Shown here one piece after another: positions 8,445 to 16,129 of a DNA stretch of 19,717 nucleotides. The stretch is from assembly GCA_937905985.1 (NCBI GenBank), contig CALCWC010000016.1, positions 1 to 19,717 of the forward strand, given 5' to 3'. Source of the DNA: an uncultured Verrucomicrobiales bacterium. GTDB taxonomy: Bacteria > Verrucomicrobiota > Verrucomicrobiia > Verrucomicrobiales > Akkermansiaceae. Position numbers and translations under genes: made by a program. Below the pieces are notes generated by a model that saw only the letters and a program-made list of their open reading frames with translations, was not told the origin of the DNA and searched no databases. The number at the start of each line of letters is the position of its first letter. The stretch's first letter is position 1.

Positions 8445-11093
8445 ATGAGAAATCCTTTGGGGAAGCTTTTGGTGGGCGCGGGCTTGAGCTTTGCTCTCGG
8501 CATGGCTTTGTGCCCGGTGCTGCTGCGCCCCAATGCCCAGAATGCCCCGTCCTCCGCTGTAGCGGACTCATCCCAGCCCGGCCAGGGGCAACCCTCCCCG
8601 GGACGCCCCGCTGAACAGCCCGGCGTGGCCATGGACGATTCCTCGTGGGACGAAAACGAGGACAGCGACACCGAGGCCGACAACGATGCATGGATAAGCG
8701 ACGAGACGCAGTCCCTGTTGGCATCGGAGGATGACGGCAGCGCATCCGTTCCCGGCGCCGAGGATTCCCCCACGGCCGCCCTGGAACCGGCGGAGGTGGA
8801 GGTCTACCTGGAGGACGACGTGGACATGGATCCGCAGCAGGACAACGTGCCCAAGCTGCGCTCCGCCGCCCAGATGACCGCCGCCATGAGCCAGGTGCGC
8901 CAGCTTCAGTCCGTCTTTGAAAAGACAGAGAAGCAGGAGTTCGTGGCAACCGATTTGAAGCAGGAGGACTGGAAGCAGGCGGGCGCCTTGTACAAGACGC
9001 TCGCGGAGCGCGTGGACGCCAAGCTCGGCGCGGCGGATGAGGCAACCGTGCTTTCCCTGATGGCCGCGCCGGAGAACCGCCTGGACCTGGCGCGCATCAC
9101 CATGCTGCGCAGGGCAGGGGCCCAAGCCGTGCAGCAGGCCGCCTCCACCTTCCTGGGCGCGGAGATGATGGCCAAGCTGGGCAACGACCTCAATTGGATG
9201 TGCGGCCTGCTTTATTCCGGCCCCACGGAGAACCTGGGAACCGCGCTGGAATACCTGGCCGCCATCTATGCGGCAGATGATTTCCGCCTCAAGGAACCCG
9301 TCACGCGCCGCATTGCCACCGCCACCGCCCTGGAGTTCGCACGCGAGGGTTGGAGCAAGGAGGACATGCTCGCCCGCTTCAAATTCTACAACGACGCCTG
9401 GCATGCCGACAAGCTCAACGCCCTTTTCGACGAGCTGGCCTACTGGGACACGCGTTTGGTGACCGGCTGCAGCGAGCCCGGCCAAGAGGTGGGCCAGTGG
9501 GGCGACCCCCGCAACCTGGAGTGGCTGTGCGACAATGTGCGCCTGCCCGTGGAGCGCTACCTGGGCTGCGAGTCCCACATCTGCTACCGCCTCCGCAACG
9601 TGGCGGGTGATTCCGTCTTCTCGTCCGAATACCTCGCACCCATCCTGAAGTACACCGACAACATCACAGCCTGGGCATACCGCGAGATTGGCGGCGTGTG
9701 CGGCGCGCTCTCCCACTATGCCGCCTTCAGCGCCCTGGCCGCTGGTATTCCCGCCATGACCATGGGTGAGCCCGGTCACTGCGCCTACACCATCCGCGTG
9801 GGCAACGAGTGGAAGCTCGGCAACTCCATCTACTGGCAGCACTCCCTCCAGAAGAAATTCTGGGGTGAGCCCGGCTGGGATTTCCTCATCCTCATGCAGG
9901 ACCTCTACCAGGACCGCTATCCCACCCTCGTTTCGGATGAGCTCACCGCCCTGGCGGATTACCTGACCGCCCGCAAGAAGAAGGCCTCCGCCTTCCTCAC
10001 CTATGATGTGGCGCTGGCCGCCCAGCCCCTCAACTGGAACGCCATCACCCGCTACCGCAGCTACCTCAAGAGCCAGGACCCCAAGAACGTCTCCCGCTGG
10101 AACGGCCTCCACAAGCATGTGGCGGAGGGGCTCGGTGCCAAGCACTACCACGCCGCCGCCACCATGCTCTGCCGCTATGTCTACCCGGATCTCCTGCCGC
10201 TGCAGAATGACCCGGAAGCCCTTACCGATATGTTCGCAGGGCTCTGCTCGCAGTTCAACGACTGGGGCAGCAACCGCTGGGATGTGACCCCGCTGCTCCA
10301 GGCCCAGACGGCTGCGTTCAAGGATGACGACGCGCGCAAGAAGTACGTTTCCAAGGTGCTCGGCATCCTCATGAAGAAGAAGGACTACGCCGGTGCCGTG
10401 CTCACCTGGGGGCTCAACTACATCGCCAAGATGGACGGCGACGAGGACGCCAAGGAGGACTACACGGACATGCTGCTCAAATCCATGCAGCGCACCTCCC
10501 GCTCCAAAAAGGACCTGGACGACACCTGGGCCACGCTGGGCGAGGCTATCTACGCCGCCGCGGAGAACGATGAGGTGTATGTCTTCCAGGCCATCGGCAA
10601 GCTTGCCTCCCACAAGTGCCGCGCCAAGTTCCCCCGCCACCGCGCCAAGCTGCGCGGCTTCCCCGGCAGGGTGGTTTCCATGAACGGCTCCATCCGCACC
10701 GCCACCACCATCGACCCCGGCCAGATGAAGGAATGCTGCCTGCACTGGGCGGTGCTCCAGCGCACCGGCGGCAAGATGCCCGGCAAGTTCGAGGGCGACG
10801 CCGGCCTCACCTGCACGCTGGAGGGTCCCTCCACCATCAACGGCATCGTCTGCGTCTGCGAGAAGCCCATTGAGAAGGAAAAGAAGGACCGCCCGTTCTA
10901 CATCGAGATTTCCAACGATGGCCAGAACTGGCAGCGCACCGCGGAGAACGGCGTTATCGAGGGCACCAACATCCGCTTCGATATGCGCCAGGAAAAGCCC
11001 ACCGCCAAGTATGTGCGCATGCTGCGCGAGGGCGACAAGTACGAGCCCACCATCTCCGGGTTCTACGTTTTCGGCAAAAAGAACCGTGCATAA
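8445..11093 (+). CDS. Exported transglutaminase-like protein with discoidin-like C-terminus
   Basis: An 882-residue protein. Residues 1-27 are a signal peptide or anchor, and about 40-130 are acidic and low-complexity (many Asp/Glu). About 140-400 are helical and unassigned. The segment GGVCGALSHYAAFSALAAGI (C419) followed by GEPGHCAYTIRVGNEWKLGN (H445, N460) matches the Cys...His...Asp order of transglutaminase-like thiol hydrolases, with Asn in place of the usual Asp. Residues about 735-882 resemble an F5/8-type C (discoidin) fold, with YIEISNDGQNWQRTAENG and AKYVRML, suggesting carbohydrate or surface binding. Role is inferred only: a cell-envelope or secreted protein acting on peptide or glycan. 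Start at 8445 fits the signal sequence; AGGAAG ends 11 nt upstream, a weak Shine-Dalgarno at long spacing. Confidence 0.78.
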   Translation: MRNPLGKLLVGAGLSFALGMALCPVLLRPNAQNAPSSAVADSSQPGQGQPSPGRPAEQPGVAMDDSSWDENEDSDTEADNDAWISDETQSLLASEDDGSASVPGAEDSPTAALEPAEVEVYLEDDVDMDPQQDNVPKLRSAAQMTAAMSQVRQLQSVFEKTEKQEFVATDLKQEDWKQAGALYKTLAERVDAKLGAADEATVLSLMAAPENRLDLARITMLRRAGAQAVQQAASTFLGAEMMAKLGNDLNWMCGLLYSGPTENLGTALEYLAAIYAADDFRLKEPVTRRIATATALEFAREGWSKEDMLARFKFYNDAWHADKLNALFDELAYWDTRLVTGCSEPGQEVGQWGDPRNLEWLCDNVRLPVERYLGCESHICYRLRNVAGDSVFSSEYLAPILKYTDNITAWAYREIGGVCGALSHYAAFSALAAGIPAMTMGEPGHCAYTIRVGNEWKLGNSIYWQHSLQKKFWGEPGWDFLILMQDLYQDRYPTLVSDELTALADYLTARKKKASAFLTYDVALAAQPLNWNAITRYRSYLKSQDPKNVSRWNGLHKHVAEGLGAKHYHAAATMLCRYVYPDLLPLQNDPEALTDMFAGLCSQFNDWGSNRWDVTPLLQAQTAAFKDDDARKKYVSKVLGILMKKKDYAGAVLTWGLNYIAKMDGDEDAKEDYTDMLLKSMQRTSRSKKDLDDTWATLGEAIYAAAENDEVYVFQAIGKLASHKCRAKFPRHRAKLRGFPGRVVSMNGSIRTATTIDPGQMKECCLHWAVLQRTGGKMPGKFEGDAGLTCTLEGPSTINGIVCVCEKPIEKEKKDRPFYIEISNDGQNWQRTAENGVIEGTNIRFDMRQEKPTAKYVRMLREGDKYEPTISGFYVFGKKNRA

Positions 11094-11100
11094 GCCAGCC

Positions 11101-12306
11101 ATGAAGGGAACCCTTGCCAGCCTTGCCGCCGCCGCGCTGCTCCTCGCCGCACAGCCTTCCGCCTACGCCGCCTACGCCAAGTCCCTGCCGGAAGCCCTCG
11201 ACAAGGCCGGCCAGAACCCCGTCGTCGTTTTCGTCTACGGCGCAAACTACGACAAGCTCAGCAAGAAGAAGTACGAGGAGTTTGTGGAGCAGCGCAAGCT
11301 CCTGCCCGCGCTCTCCCGCTGCGTTTTCCTCGCCATGCCCGTCTACCAGCTGCCGGACGCCAAGCAGGAGGAGGAAATGAAACGCATGATGGGCGACAAG
11401 AAGCTTCCCTCCGGCATTTGGAGCTATCCCTGCCTTGCCGTGCTGGATTCCCAGAACAACCTCCGCGGCATTGTGCAGAAACCGGAGGAGATGAAGGATG
11501 CGGAAACCGCAACCGCCGCCCTCAAGCGCATTTTGGACGACTTCCGCGACCAGCAGAAGCTGCTCGCCAGGGCCAACCGCTCCTCCGGCGCCAGCAAGGC
11601 CAGGTTCCTCTTCCGCGCCGCTGAGATTGACATCTCCCTGCCGGAAATCGACAAGGAGCAGGTGCAGAACAACAAGCGAGACAAGGTCGGCTTCGCCAAC
11701 CGCCTCAAGTTCGACCCCCTCGCCGTGGTGGAGAAGCTCCAGACCATGGACTTTGAGACCGCCAACGCCTACATCCGCAGTGAGATGGTGCACAGCTGCT
11801 ACTCCCGCCTGCAGCGCCAGATGATGCTCGCCGCCCTGGCCGGCCACCTTCGCCGTTCCGGCGCCTCCAAGTCCCGCCTACGCGCCCTCTACACAGAGAT
11901 GCGCAACATCGACCCCAAATCCACCTACGGCGCCTATGCAGACGGCGCCATCGAGCTCTGGGGCACCGAGGAGGCCCAGCCCGTGGCCGTCACCGCTCCC
12001 GTGGAGATTGACCGCGCCTCCGACAACATCAGCACCGCCGACGCATACGATCCCTCCCGCCCGCCCAAGCCCGCGGACGGCGGTTCCGGCAACCTCGCCG
12101 GGCCAGACAGCGGCAAGGTGGTGCGCCGCACCGCCCTGGGTGATACCGTGATGCCCACCTTCGACGATTCCGACCCCACCGTGGACCCGGAACCCACGCC
12201 CACCTCCGCGGAATCTCCCGTCTCGGAACCGGAATCCTCCCCAGAACCGGTGACGGAGCCTGAGACGGATGCCGATACCGACTTCTCTGCTGGTGAGGAT
12301 GATTGA
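11101..12306 (+). CDS. Exported thioredoxin-like-fold protein lacking CxxC, acidic C-terminal tail
   Basis: A 401-residue protein. Residues 1-24 form a clear signal peptide (MKGTLASLAAAALLLAAQPS, then AYA). About 25-155 resemble a thioredoxin fold: PVVVFVYGANYDKLSKKKYEEF, then CVFLAMPVYQL, then SYPCLAVLDSQNNLRGIV. The usual CxxC at the first helix is replaced by GANYDKL, so redox catalysis is unlikely. A helical middle (about 160-290) precedes a disordered Pro/Glu/Asp/Thr-rich tail ending GEDD. The start at 11101 gives the signal peptide; the ORF extends further upstream only by reading the previous gene out of frame. It lies 7 bp after the transglutaminase-like gene and ends the operon at a strong terminator. 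It may be a partner or chaperone for that protein, which is speculative. Confidence 0.75.
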   Translation: MKGTLASLAAAALLLAAQPSAYAAYAKSLPEALDKAGQNPVVVFVYGANYDKLSKKKYEEFVEQRKLLPALSRCVFLAMPVYQLPDAKQEEEMKRMMGDKKLPSGIWSYPCLAVLDSQNNLRGIVQKPEEMKDAETATAALKRILDDFRDQQKLLARANRSSGASKARFLFRAAEIDISLPEIDKEQVQNNKRDKVGFANRLKFDPLAVVEKLQTMDFETANAYIRSEMVHSCYSRLQRQMMLAALAGHLRRSGASKSRLRALYTEMRNIDPKSTYGAYADGAIELWGTEEAQPVAVTAPVEIDRASDNISTADAYDPSRPPKPADGGSGNLAGPDSGKVVRRTALGDTVMPTFDDSDPTVDPEPTPTSAESPVSEPESSPEPVTEPETDADTDFSAGEDD

Positions 12307-12317
12307 TTTGCAATTTT

Positions 12318-12360
12318 GAAAAAGCCCGCACGGATGGTGCGGGCTTTTTCAACTTTTTTT
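12318..12360. terminator. Strong, probably bidirectional terminator
   Basis: A perfect 13-bp stem (12318-12330 with 12338-12350) with loop CGGATGG. A T-tract follows (12354-12360, continuing at 12362-12369) and A-residues open the 5' arm. It closes the three-gene operon and isolates the ankyrin gene. Confidence 0.95.
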
Positions 12361-12409
12361 ATTTTTTTTCAGCATTTGGGCTTTCTGCGTGCTTAATAGG
12401 GCTAGAGAC

Positions 12410-14788
12410 ATGAAACGGTATCTATTCATCACATTCATCTGTGCCGCCACCCTGGCGGCTGCCGCATACGAGACCGTGGATGACCTGTTCGCGCGGGCGG
12501 AAGAGGCCGACCATCTCCGCGACCAGGAAACGGCGGCGGAGCTGTACCGCCGGGCGGCGGATAGGGGGTACGCCTGCGCGCAAATAAGCCTGTCGTATTG
12601 CTATCAGACCGGCTTCGGCGTGCCGAAGGATACCACCCGGGCGGCCTATTGGTATGCCAAGGCTGCCGAGCAGGGCGATCGCGTTGCCCTGAAGCTGCTC
12701 ATCGAGTTCTATCAGTCGGGCTCCCTCGTGCAGAGAAACGCGGCCAAGGCGGTGCAGTGGTTCCGCAAGGCGGAGCAAATGGGTTTCTTGGATGGCGGGT
12801 ATTTCCAGTGCGACGGTGAGCACCAAGAGTACGTTGTCTCCCTGTACCGCTCTTCCGATACGGAATCGCATGGCCTCTTCCGCAAAACCATCTGCTACCG
12901 CTACGGGGCGAATGTTCCCGAGGACCACGCCAAGGCCGTGGAATGGTTCGAGAATGCCGTGCGGCAGGGCAAACTGGATGTGAAGGAGGCAGACGTATCC
13001 GGTGAGACCTTCCTGCACTGGGCTGCCAACGATGGCAACGCGGACCTTTGCCGTTTCCTGCTGGAGCACGGTGCGGATCCCAACGCCCAGGCCGGAGTAC
13101 ATGGCGAGACTCCCCTGCATTGGGCCGCCCAGTTCGGGCACGCGGACGTTTGTAAACTCCTGCTGGACCACGGAGCCAAAGTGGATGCCCGGGTCGGCGG
13201 CGGGGTGTGGACTCCCCTGGTTGAGGCAATCTGGGCGGGCCATGTGGACGTCTGCAAACTCCTGCTGGACCACGGCGCGGATATCGAGGACTCGGCTGGG
13301 GGCAGGAACATAGATTTTCCCCTGTACACAGCCGTGCAATTCGGCCATACAGACATTTGCAAGCTGTTGCTGGACCGTGGGGCGAAGGTCAACGCCTTGC
13401 TCACTCCTACCAAGGAAACACCCCTGCACGTGGCTGCGTATATGGGGAATATCGACTGCTGCAAGCTGCTGCTGGACCGCGGGGCGGAGGTGGATGCCCA
13501 GACTGAATACGGGTACACACCGCTGCACGATGCCGCCCGCTATGGCAAGGCCGATTGCTGCAGGTTTCTTTTGGACCGCGGGGCCAACGCAAAGCACACG
13601 GACAAGGACGGCGACAGCATCCTGAAGATGGCCGCCGAGGGCGGCAACCGGGAATGTTTCATGCTGCTTTTGGACCACGGCGCGGAGACAACAAAGGACA
13701 TGCTGCACTGGGCGGCACGCGGCGGCAACCCGGAAATCTGCCGTTATCTGTTGGAGCACGGGGCGAATGTGAACGCCAGAGACGAGGATGGCATTTCTCC
13801 CCTCCTCCATGCGGCACGCGGCGGCCATACGGAAACAGCCAAGCTGCTGCTGCAGCACGGGGCAGACATTCATGCCAAGGACAACGAAGGTGCCACACCC
13901 CTGTTCTTGGCCAGCATAGAGCGCAACAACGCCACCTGCAAGCTGCTGCTGGAGCACGGGGCGGATATCAACGCCAAGGATGAACACGGCCAAACCCTTC
14001 TGCACTGGTGGGCAGAGCGCTTGGAGGCAGGCTGGTGCAATTTCCTGCTGGAGCATGGCGCCGATATCAACGCCAAGGATGAAACCGGCCGAACGCCCCT
14101 GCATATAGCGGCGGCTCAAGCAGACGGAGAGGTTTGGGGCCGGGTGGGAGTCTGTTCCGCAGCCGCCTGTTGCAAGGTGTTGCTGAAGCACGGGGCGGAT
14201 GTGCTGGCCAAGGACAACGAGGGCCGCACCGCGCTGGAACTGGCCAAGGAAAAGGGTGTTGCTCGCCTGATTGGGCAGCGCTCCGCTGCAGACAACGGGA
14301 ATTCGTTGTCCCCTGGGGACGGCGGCTTGTCTCCCCTCCTCCAGGCGGTTGCCGACGAAAACGCGGGTGCATGCAAGGATCTGCTGGAAAAGGGAGCGGA
14401 CGCCAACGCGGCGGACACACATCGCCAAAGCGCCCTGCACTGGGCCGCCAAGATGAATTGCCCGGGCATCTGCCGGCTCCTGCTGGAGCACGGTGCCAAC
14501 GCCGATGCCGCGGACGAGGCGGGCCGGACACCCCTGCACTGGGCGGCGGAAAACAGCTGTTCCGCCAGCTGCAGGGTGCTGCTGGAGAAGGGCGCGAATG
14601 TCAACGCCGTGGATGCTCACGGTAATACGCCCCTTCACGCAGCGGCTGTCTACGGCTTTGAGGAATGCTGCGAGCTGCTGCTGGAGTACGGCGCGGACCC
14701 CAAGGCCAAGGACGCCTCCGGGCACACTCCCTTGGACCTCGCCGGCAGCAGCAGAACCCGTAGTCTGCTGGAGGAAGAGGACGAATGA
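12410..14788 (+). CDS. Exported Sel1/ankyrin-repeat protein with a cysteine-bearing repeat
   Basis: A 792-residue protein. Residues 1-19 are a signal peptide (MKRYLFITFICAATLAAAA). About 34-190 contain Sel1-like repeats (AAYWYAKAAEQGD, KAVQWFRKAEQMG, KAVEWFENAVRQG). From about 195 to 785 there are some 18 ankyrin repeats of the TPLHWAA...CKLLLDHGADVNAKD type; repeat 12 has an insertion, repeat 13 is degenerate and repeat 18 is a short cap. Both repeat classes mediate protein binding; no enzyme domain is present. A cysteine sits at the same helix-2 position in 14 of the 16 full repeats. The start at 12410 supports the signal peptide; an in-frame GTG at 12389 would bury it. It is monocistronic between terminators, with no convincing promoter identified. 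A repeat-rich gene like this can gain or lose units. Confidence 0.88.
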   Translation: MKRYLFITFICAATLAAAAYETVDDLFARAEEADHLRDQETAAELYRRAADRGYACAQISLSYCYQTGFGVPKDTTRAAYWYAKAAEQGDRVALKLLIEFYQSGSLVQRNAAKAVQWFRKAEQMGFLDGGYFQCDGEHQEYVVSLYRSSDTESHGLFRKTICYRYGANVPEDHAKAVEWFENAVRQGKLDVKEADVSGETFLHWAANDGNADLCRFLLEHGADPNAQAGVHGETPLHWAAQFGHADVCKLLLDHGAKVDARVGGGVWTPLVEAIWAGHVDVCKLLLDHGADIEDSAGGRNIDFPLYTAVQFGHTDICKLLLDRGAKVNALLTPTKETPLHVAAYMGNIDCCKLLLDRGAEVDAQTEYGYTPLHDAARYGKADCCRFLLDRGANAKHTDKDGDSILKMAAEGGNRECFMLLLDHGAETTKDMLHWAARGGNPEICRYLLEHGANVNARDEDGISPLLHAARGGHTETAKLLLQHGADIHAKDNEGATPLFLASIERNNATCKLLLEHGADINAKDEHGQTLLHWWAERLEAGWCNFLLEHGADINAKDETGRTPLHIAAAQADGEVWGRVGVCSAAACCKVLLKHGADVLAKDNEGRTALELAKEKGVARLIGQRSAADNGNSLSPGDGGLSPLLQAVADENAGACKDLLEKGADANAADTHRQSALHWAAKMNCPGICRLLLEHGANADAADEAGRTPLHWAAENSCSASCRVLLEKGANVNAVDAHGNTPLHAAAVYGFEECCELLLEYGADPKAKDASGHTPLDLAGSSRTRSLLEEEDE

Positions 14789-14835
14789 TTGACGATTTTG
14801 AAATAGGGCGCGCACGGCGTGCTCGGGTGATTTCA

Positions 14836-14871
14836 TGCCCATCCTGCGTTCCGCAGGATGGGCAACTTTTT
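14836..14871 (+). terminator. Rho-independent terminator after the ankyrin gene
   Basis: A perfect 12-bp stem, TGCCCATCCTGC (14836-14847) with its complement at 14853-14864. The loop is GTTCC, and AC then TTTTT (14867-14871) follow. Confidence 0.88.
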
Positions 14872-14895
14872 CGCCCGCAGTCGCGCATTTTTTGC

Positions 14896-14924
14896 TTCCC
14901 GCGTGCTCAGAAAATTGTTAGAAT
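14896..14924 (+). promoter_or_regulatory. Predicted promoter of galK, weak -35
   Basis: The -10 box TAGAAT (14919-14924) is good and lies 9 nt before the ATG at 14934. At 17-nt spacing the -35 is only TTCCCG (14896-14901); TTGCTT (14892-14897) fits better but gives 21 nt. A weak -35 could mean activator dependence, which is inference. AAAGG (14925-14929) lies 4 nt before the ATG and would be outside a leaderless message. Confidence 0.5.
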
Positions 14925-14933
14925 AAAGGCGTC

Positions 14934-16112
14934 ATGGACTTGGATGAACGTGAAATCAGCGCGGAGACCATCACTCCGTATTTCGAACAATACTTCGGGC
15001 ATAAGCCGCAGGTTATCGCCGCCTCTCCCGGCCGCGTGAATCTCATCGGTGAACACACGGACTACAACGAGGGCTTTGTGCTGCCGATGGCCCTCAACAA
15101 AATCAACGTGGTCGCGGTCGCGCCGTCTCCCACGGGCCAGCACCGCTGGATTGGCGCCATCGGCGAGCAGCCGATTGTCATCGACCCCGCGGATGCCACC
15201 AAGGTGGGCGACCCGTTCTGGAGCAACTATGTGCGCGGCGTGATCTGCATGCTGGAGCGCCGCGGCATCAAGGTGCCGCCGGTGGATATGCTCATCGACT
15301 CCAACGTGCCGCGCGGCGGCGGCCTTTCCAGCAGCGCCGCGTTCGAGGTGTCCGCCTGTACGGCTCTCGCTGCCCTTTGCGGCGCGGAGGTCACCCCCAC
15401 GGAGCGCGCCCTCATCGGCCAGGCCACCGAGCATGAATTCGTCAACGTCCCCTGCGGCATCATGGACCAGTTCATCTCCGCCAACGGCAAGAAGGACCAC
15501 GCGCTCATGCTGGACTGCAAGGACCTTTCCTACAAGCTCATTCCGATGACGGATCCCGCCGTGAGCGTGCTGGTGATCGACTCCGCCGTGAAGCACTCCC
15601 TGGCCGACGGCGGCTACGCCGCGCGCCGCAAGAACTGCGAGGACGCATGCGCCATCCTCGGCATCCACTCCCTGCGCGAGGCTACCCTCGAACAGCTGGA
15701 CGCCAACAAGGACAAGCTCGGCGACCTCTGCTACCGCCGCGCCCGCCACGTGGTGGGCGAGAACCTGCGCGTAGGCGAGTTCGCCAAGGCGCTGGCAGCC
15801 GGTGACTGGGATGCCGCGGGCCGCGCCATGCGGGGTTCCCACGCCTCCCTGCGCGACGACTTCGAGGTCTCCTGCGCGGAGGTGGACACGCTGGTGAGCC
15901 TGGCGGACACCATTCCCTCTGCGGAGGCCGTGTACGGCGCGCGCATGACCGGCGGCGGCTTCGGCGGCTGCATCGTCGCGCTCGTCAAGAGCGATACCGT
16001 GGAGCAGGTGGCCCATCAGATGCTGGATGCCTACCGCGATGCCCTCGGCATCGAGACCTCCTACATTGTCACCCGCCCGGGCGATGGAGCCCGCATCCTG
16101 TACCAAGCTTGA
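14934..16112 (+). CDS. galK: Galactokinase
   Basis: A 392-residue GHMP kinase that phosphorylates galactose at C1 with ATP, the first committed step of the Leloir pathway in the cytosol. All three family signatures are present: GRVNLIGEHTDYNEGFVLPM near the N-terminus, the ATP-binding GGGLSSSAAFEVS, and MTGGGFGGCIVALV near the C-terminus. CGIMDQFIS carries the catalytic-base aspartate. Length is typical (380-400). The start at 14934 keeps a short N-terminal extension before the signature. The symporter start codon follows 17 bp after the stop, so the two genes form an operon. No galT, galE or regulator is in the window. Confidence 0.96.
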   Translation: MDLDEREISAETITPYFEQYFGHKPQVIAASPGRVNLIGEHTDYNEGFVLPMALNKINVVAVAPSPTGQHRWIGAIGEQPIVIDPADATKVGDPFWSNYVRGVICMLERRGIKVPPVDMLIDSNVPRGGGLSSSAAFEVSACTALAALCGAEVTPTERALIGQATEHEFVNVPCGIMDQFISANGKKDHALMLDCKDLSYKLIPMTDPAVSVLVIDSAVKHSLADGGYAARRKNCEDACAILGIHSLREATLEQLDANKDKLGDLCYRRARHVVGENLRVGEFAKALAAGDWDAAGRAMRGSHASLRDDFEVSCAEVDTLVSLADTIPSAEAVYGARMTGGGFGGCIVALVKSDTVEQVAHQMLDAYRDALGIETSYIVTRPGDGARILYQA

Positions 16113-16129
16113 ACCAACAAAAGACGATT

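Noticed and set aside
8568..11102. Very long antisense reading frame opposite the transglutaminase-like gene
   Set aside because: It is a by-product of GC-rich codon use that avoids TTA, CTA and TCA. The sense protein has a signal peptide and recognisable domains. The same reasoning excludes the antisense frames at 12422-14842, 16061-18394, 14907-16106 and 556-1701.
12389..12409. GTG start for the ankyrin protein
   Set aside because: It would add seven residues in front of a signal peptide beginning at ATG 12410, with no better initiation signal.
16109..16129. TTG start for the symporter overlapping the galK stop
   Set aside because: It would add seven residues before a clean signal peptide that begins at ATG 16130.
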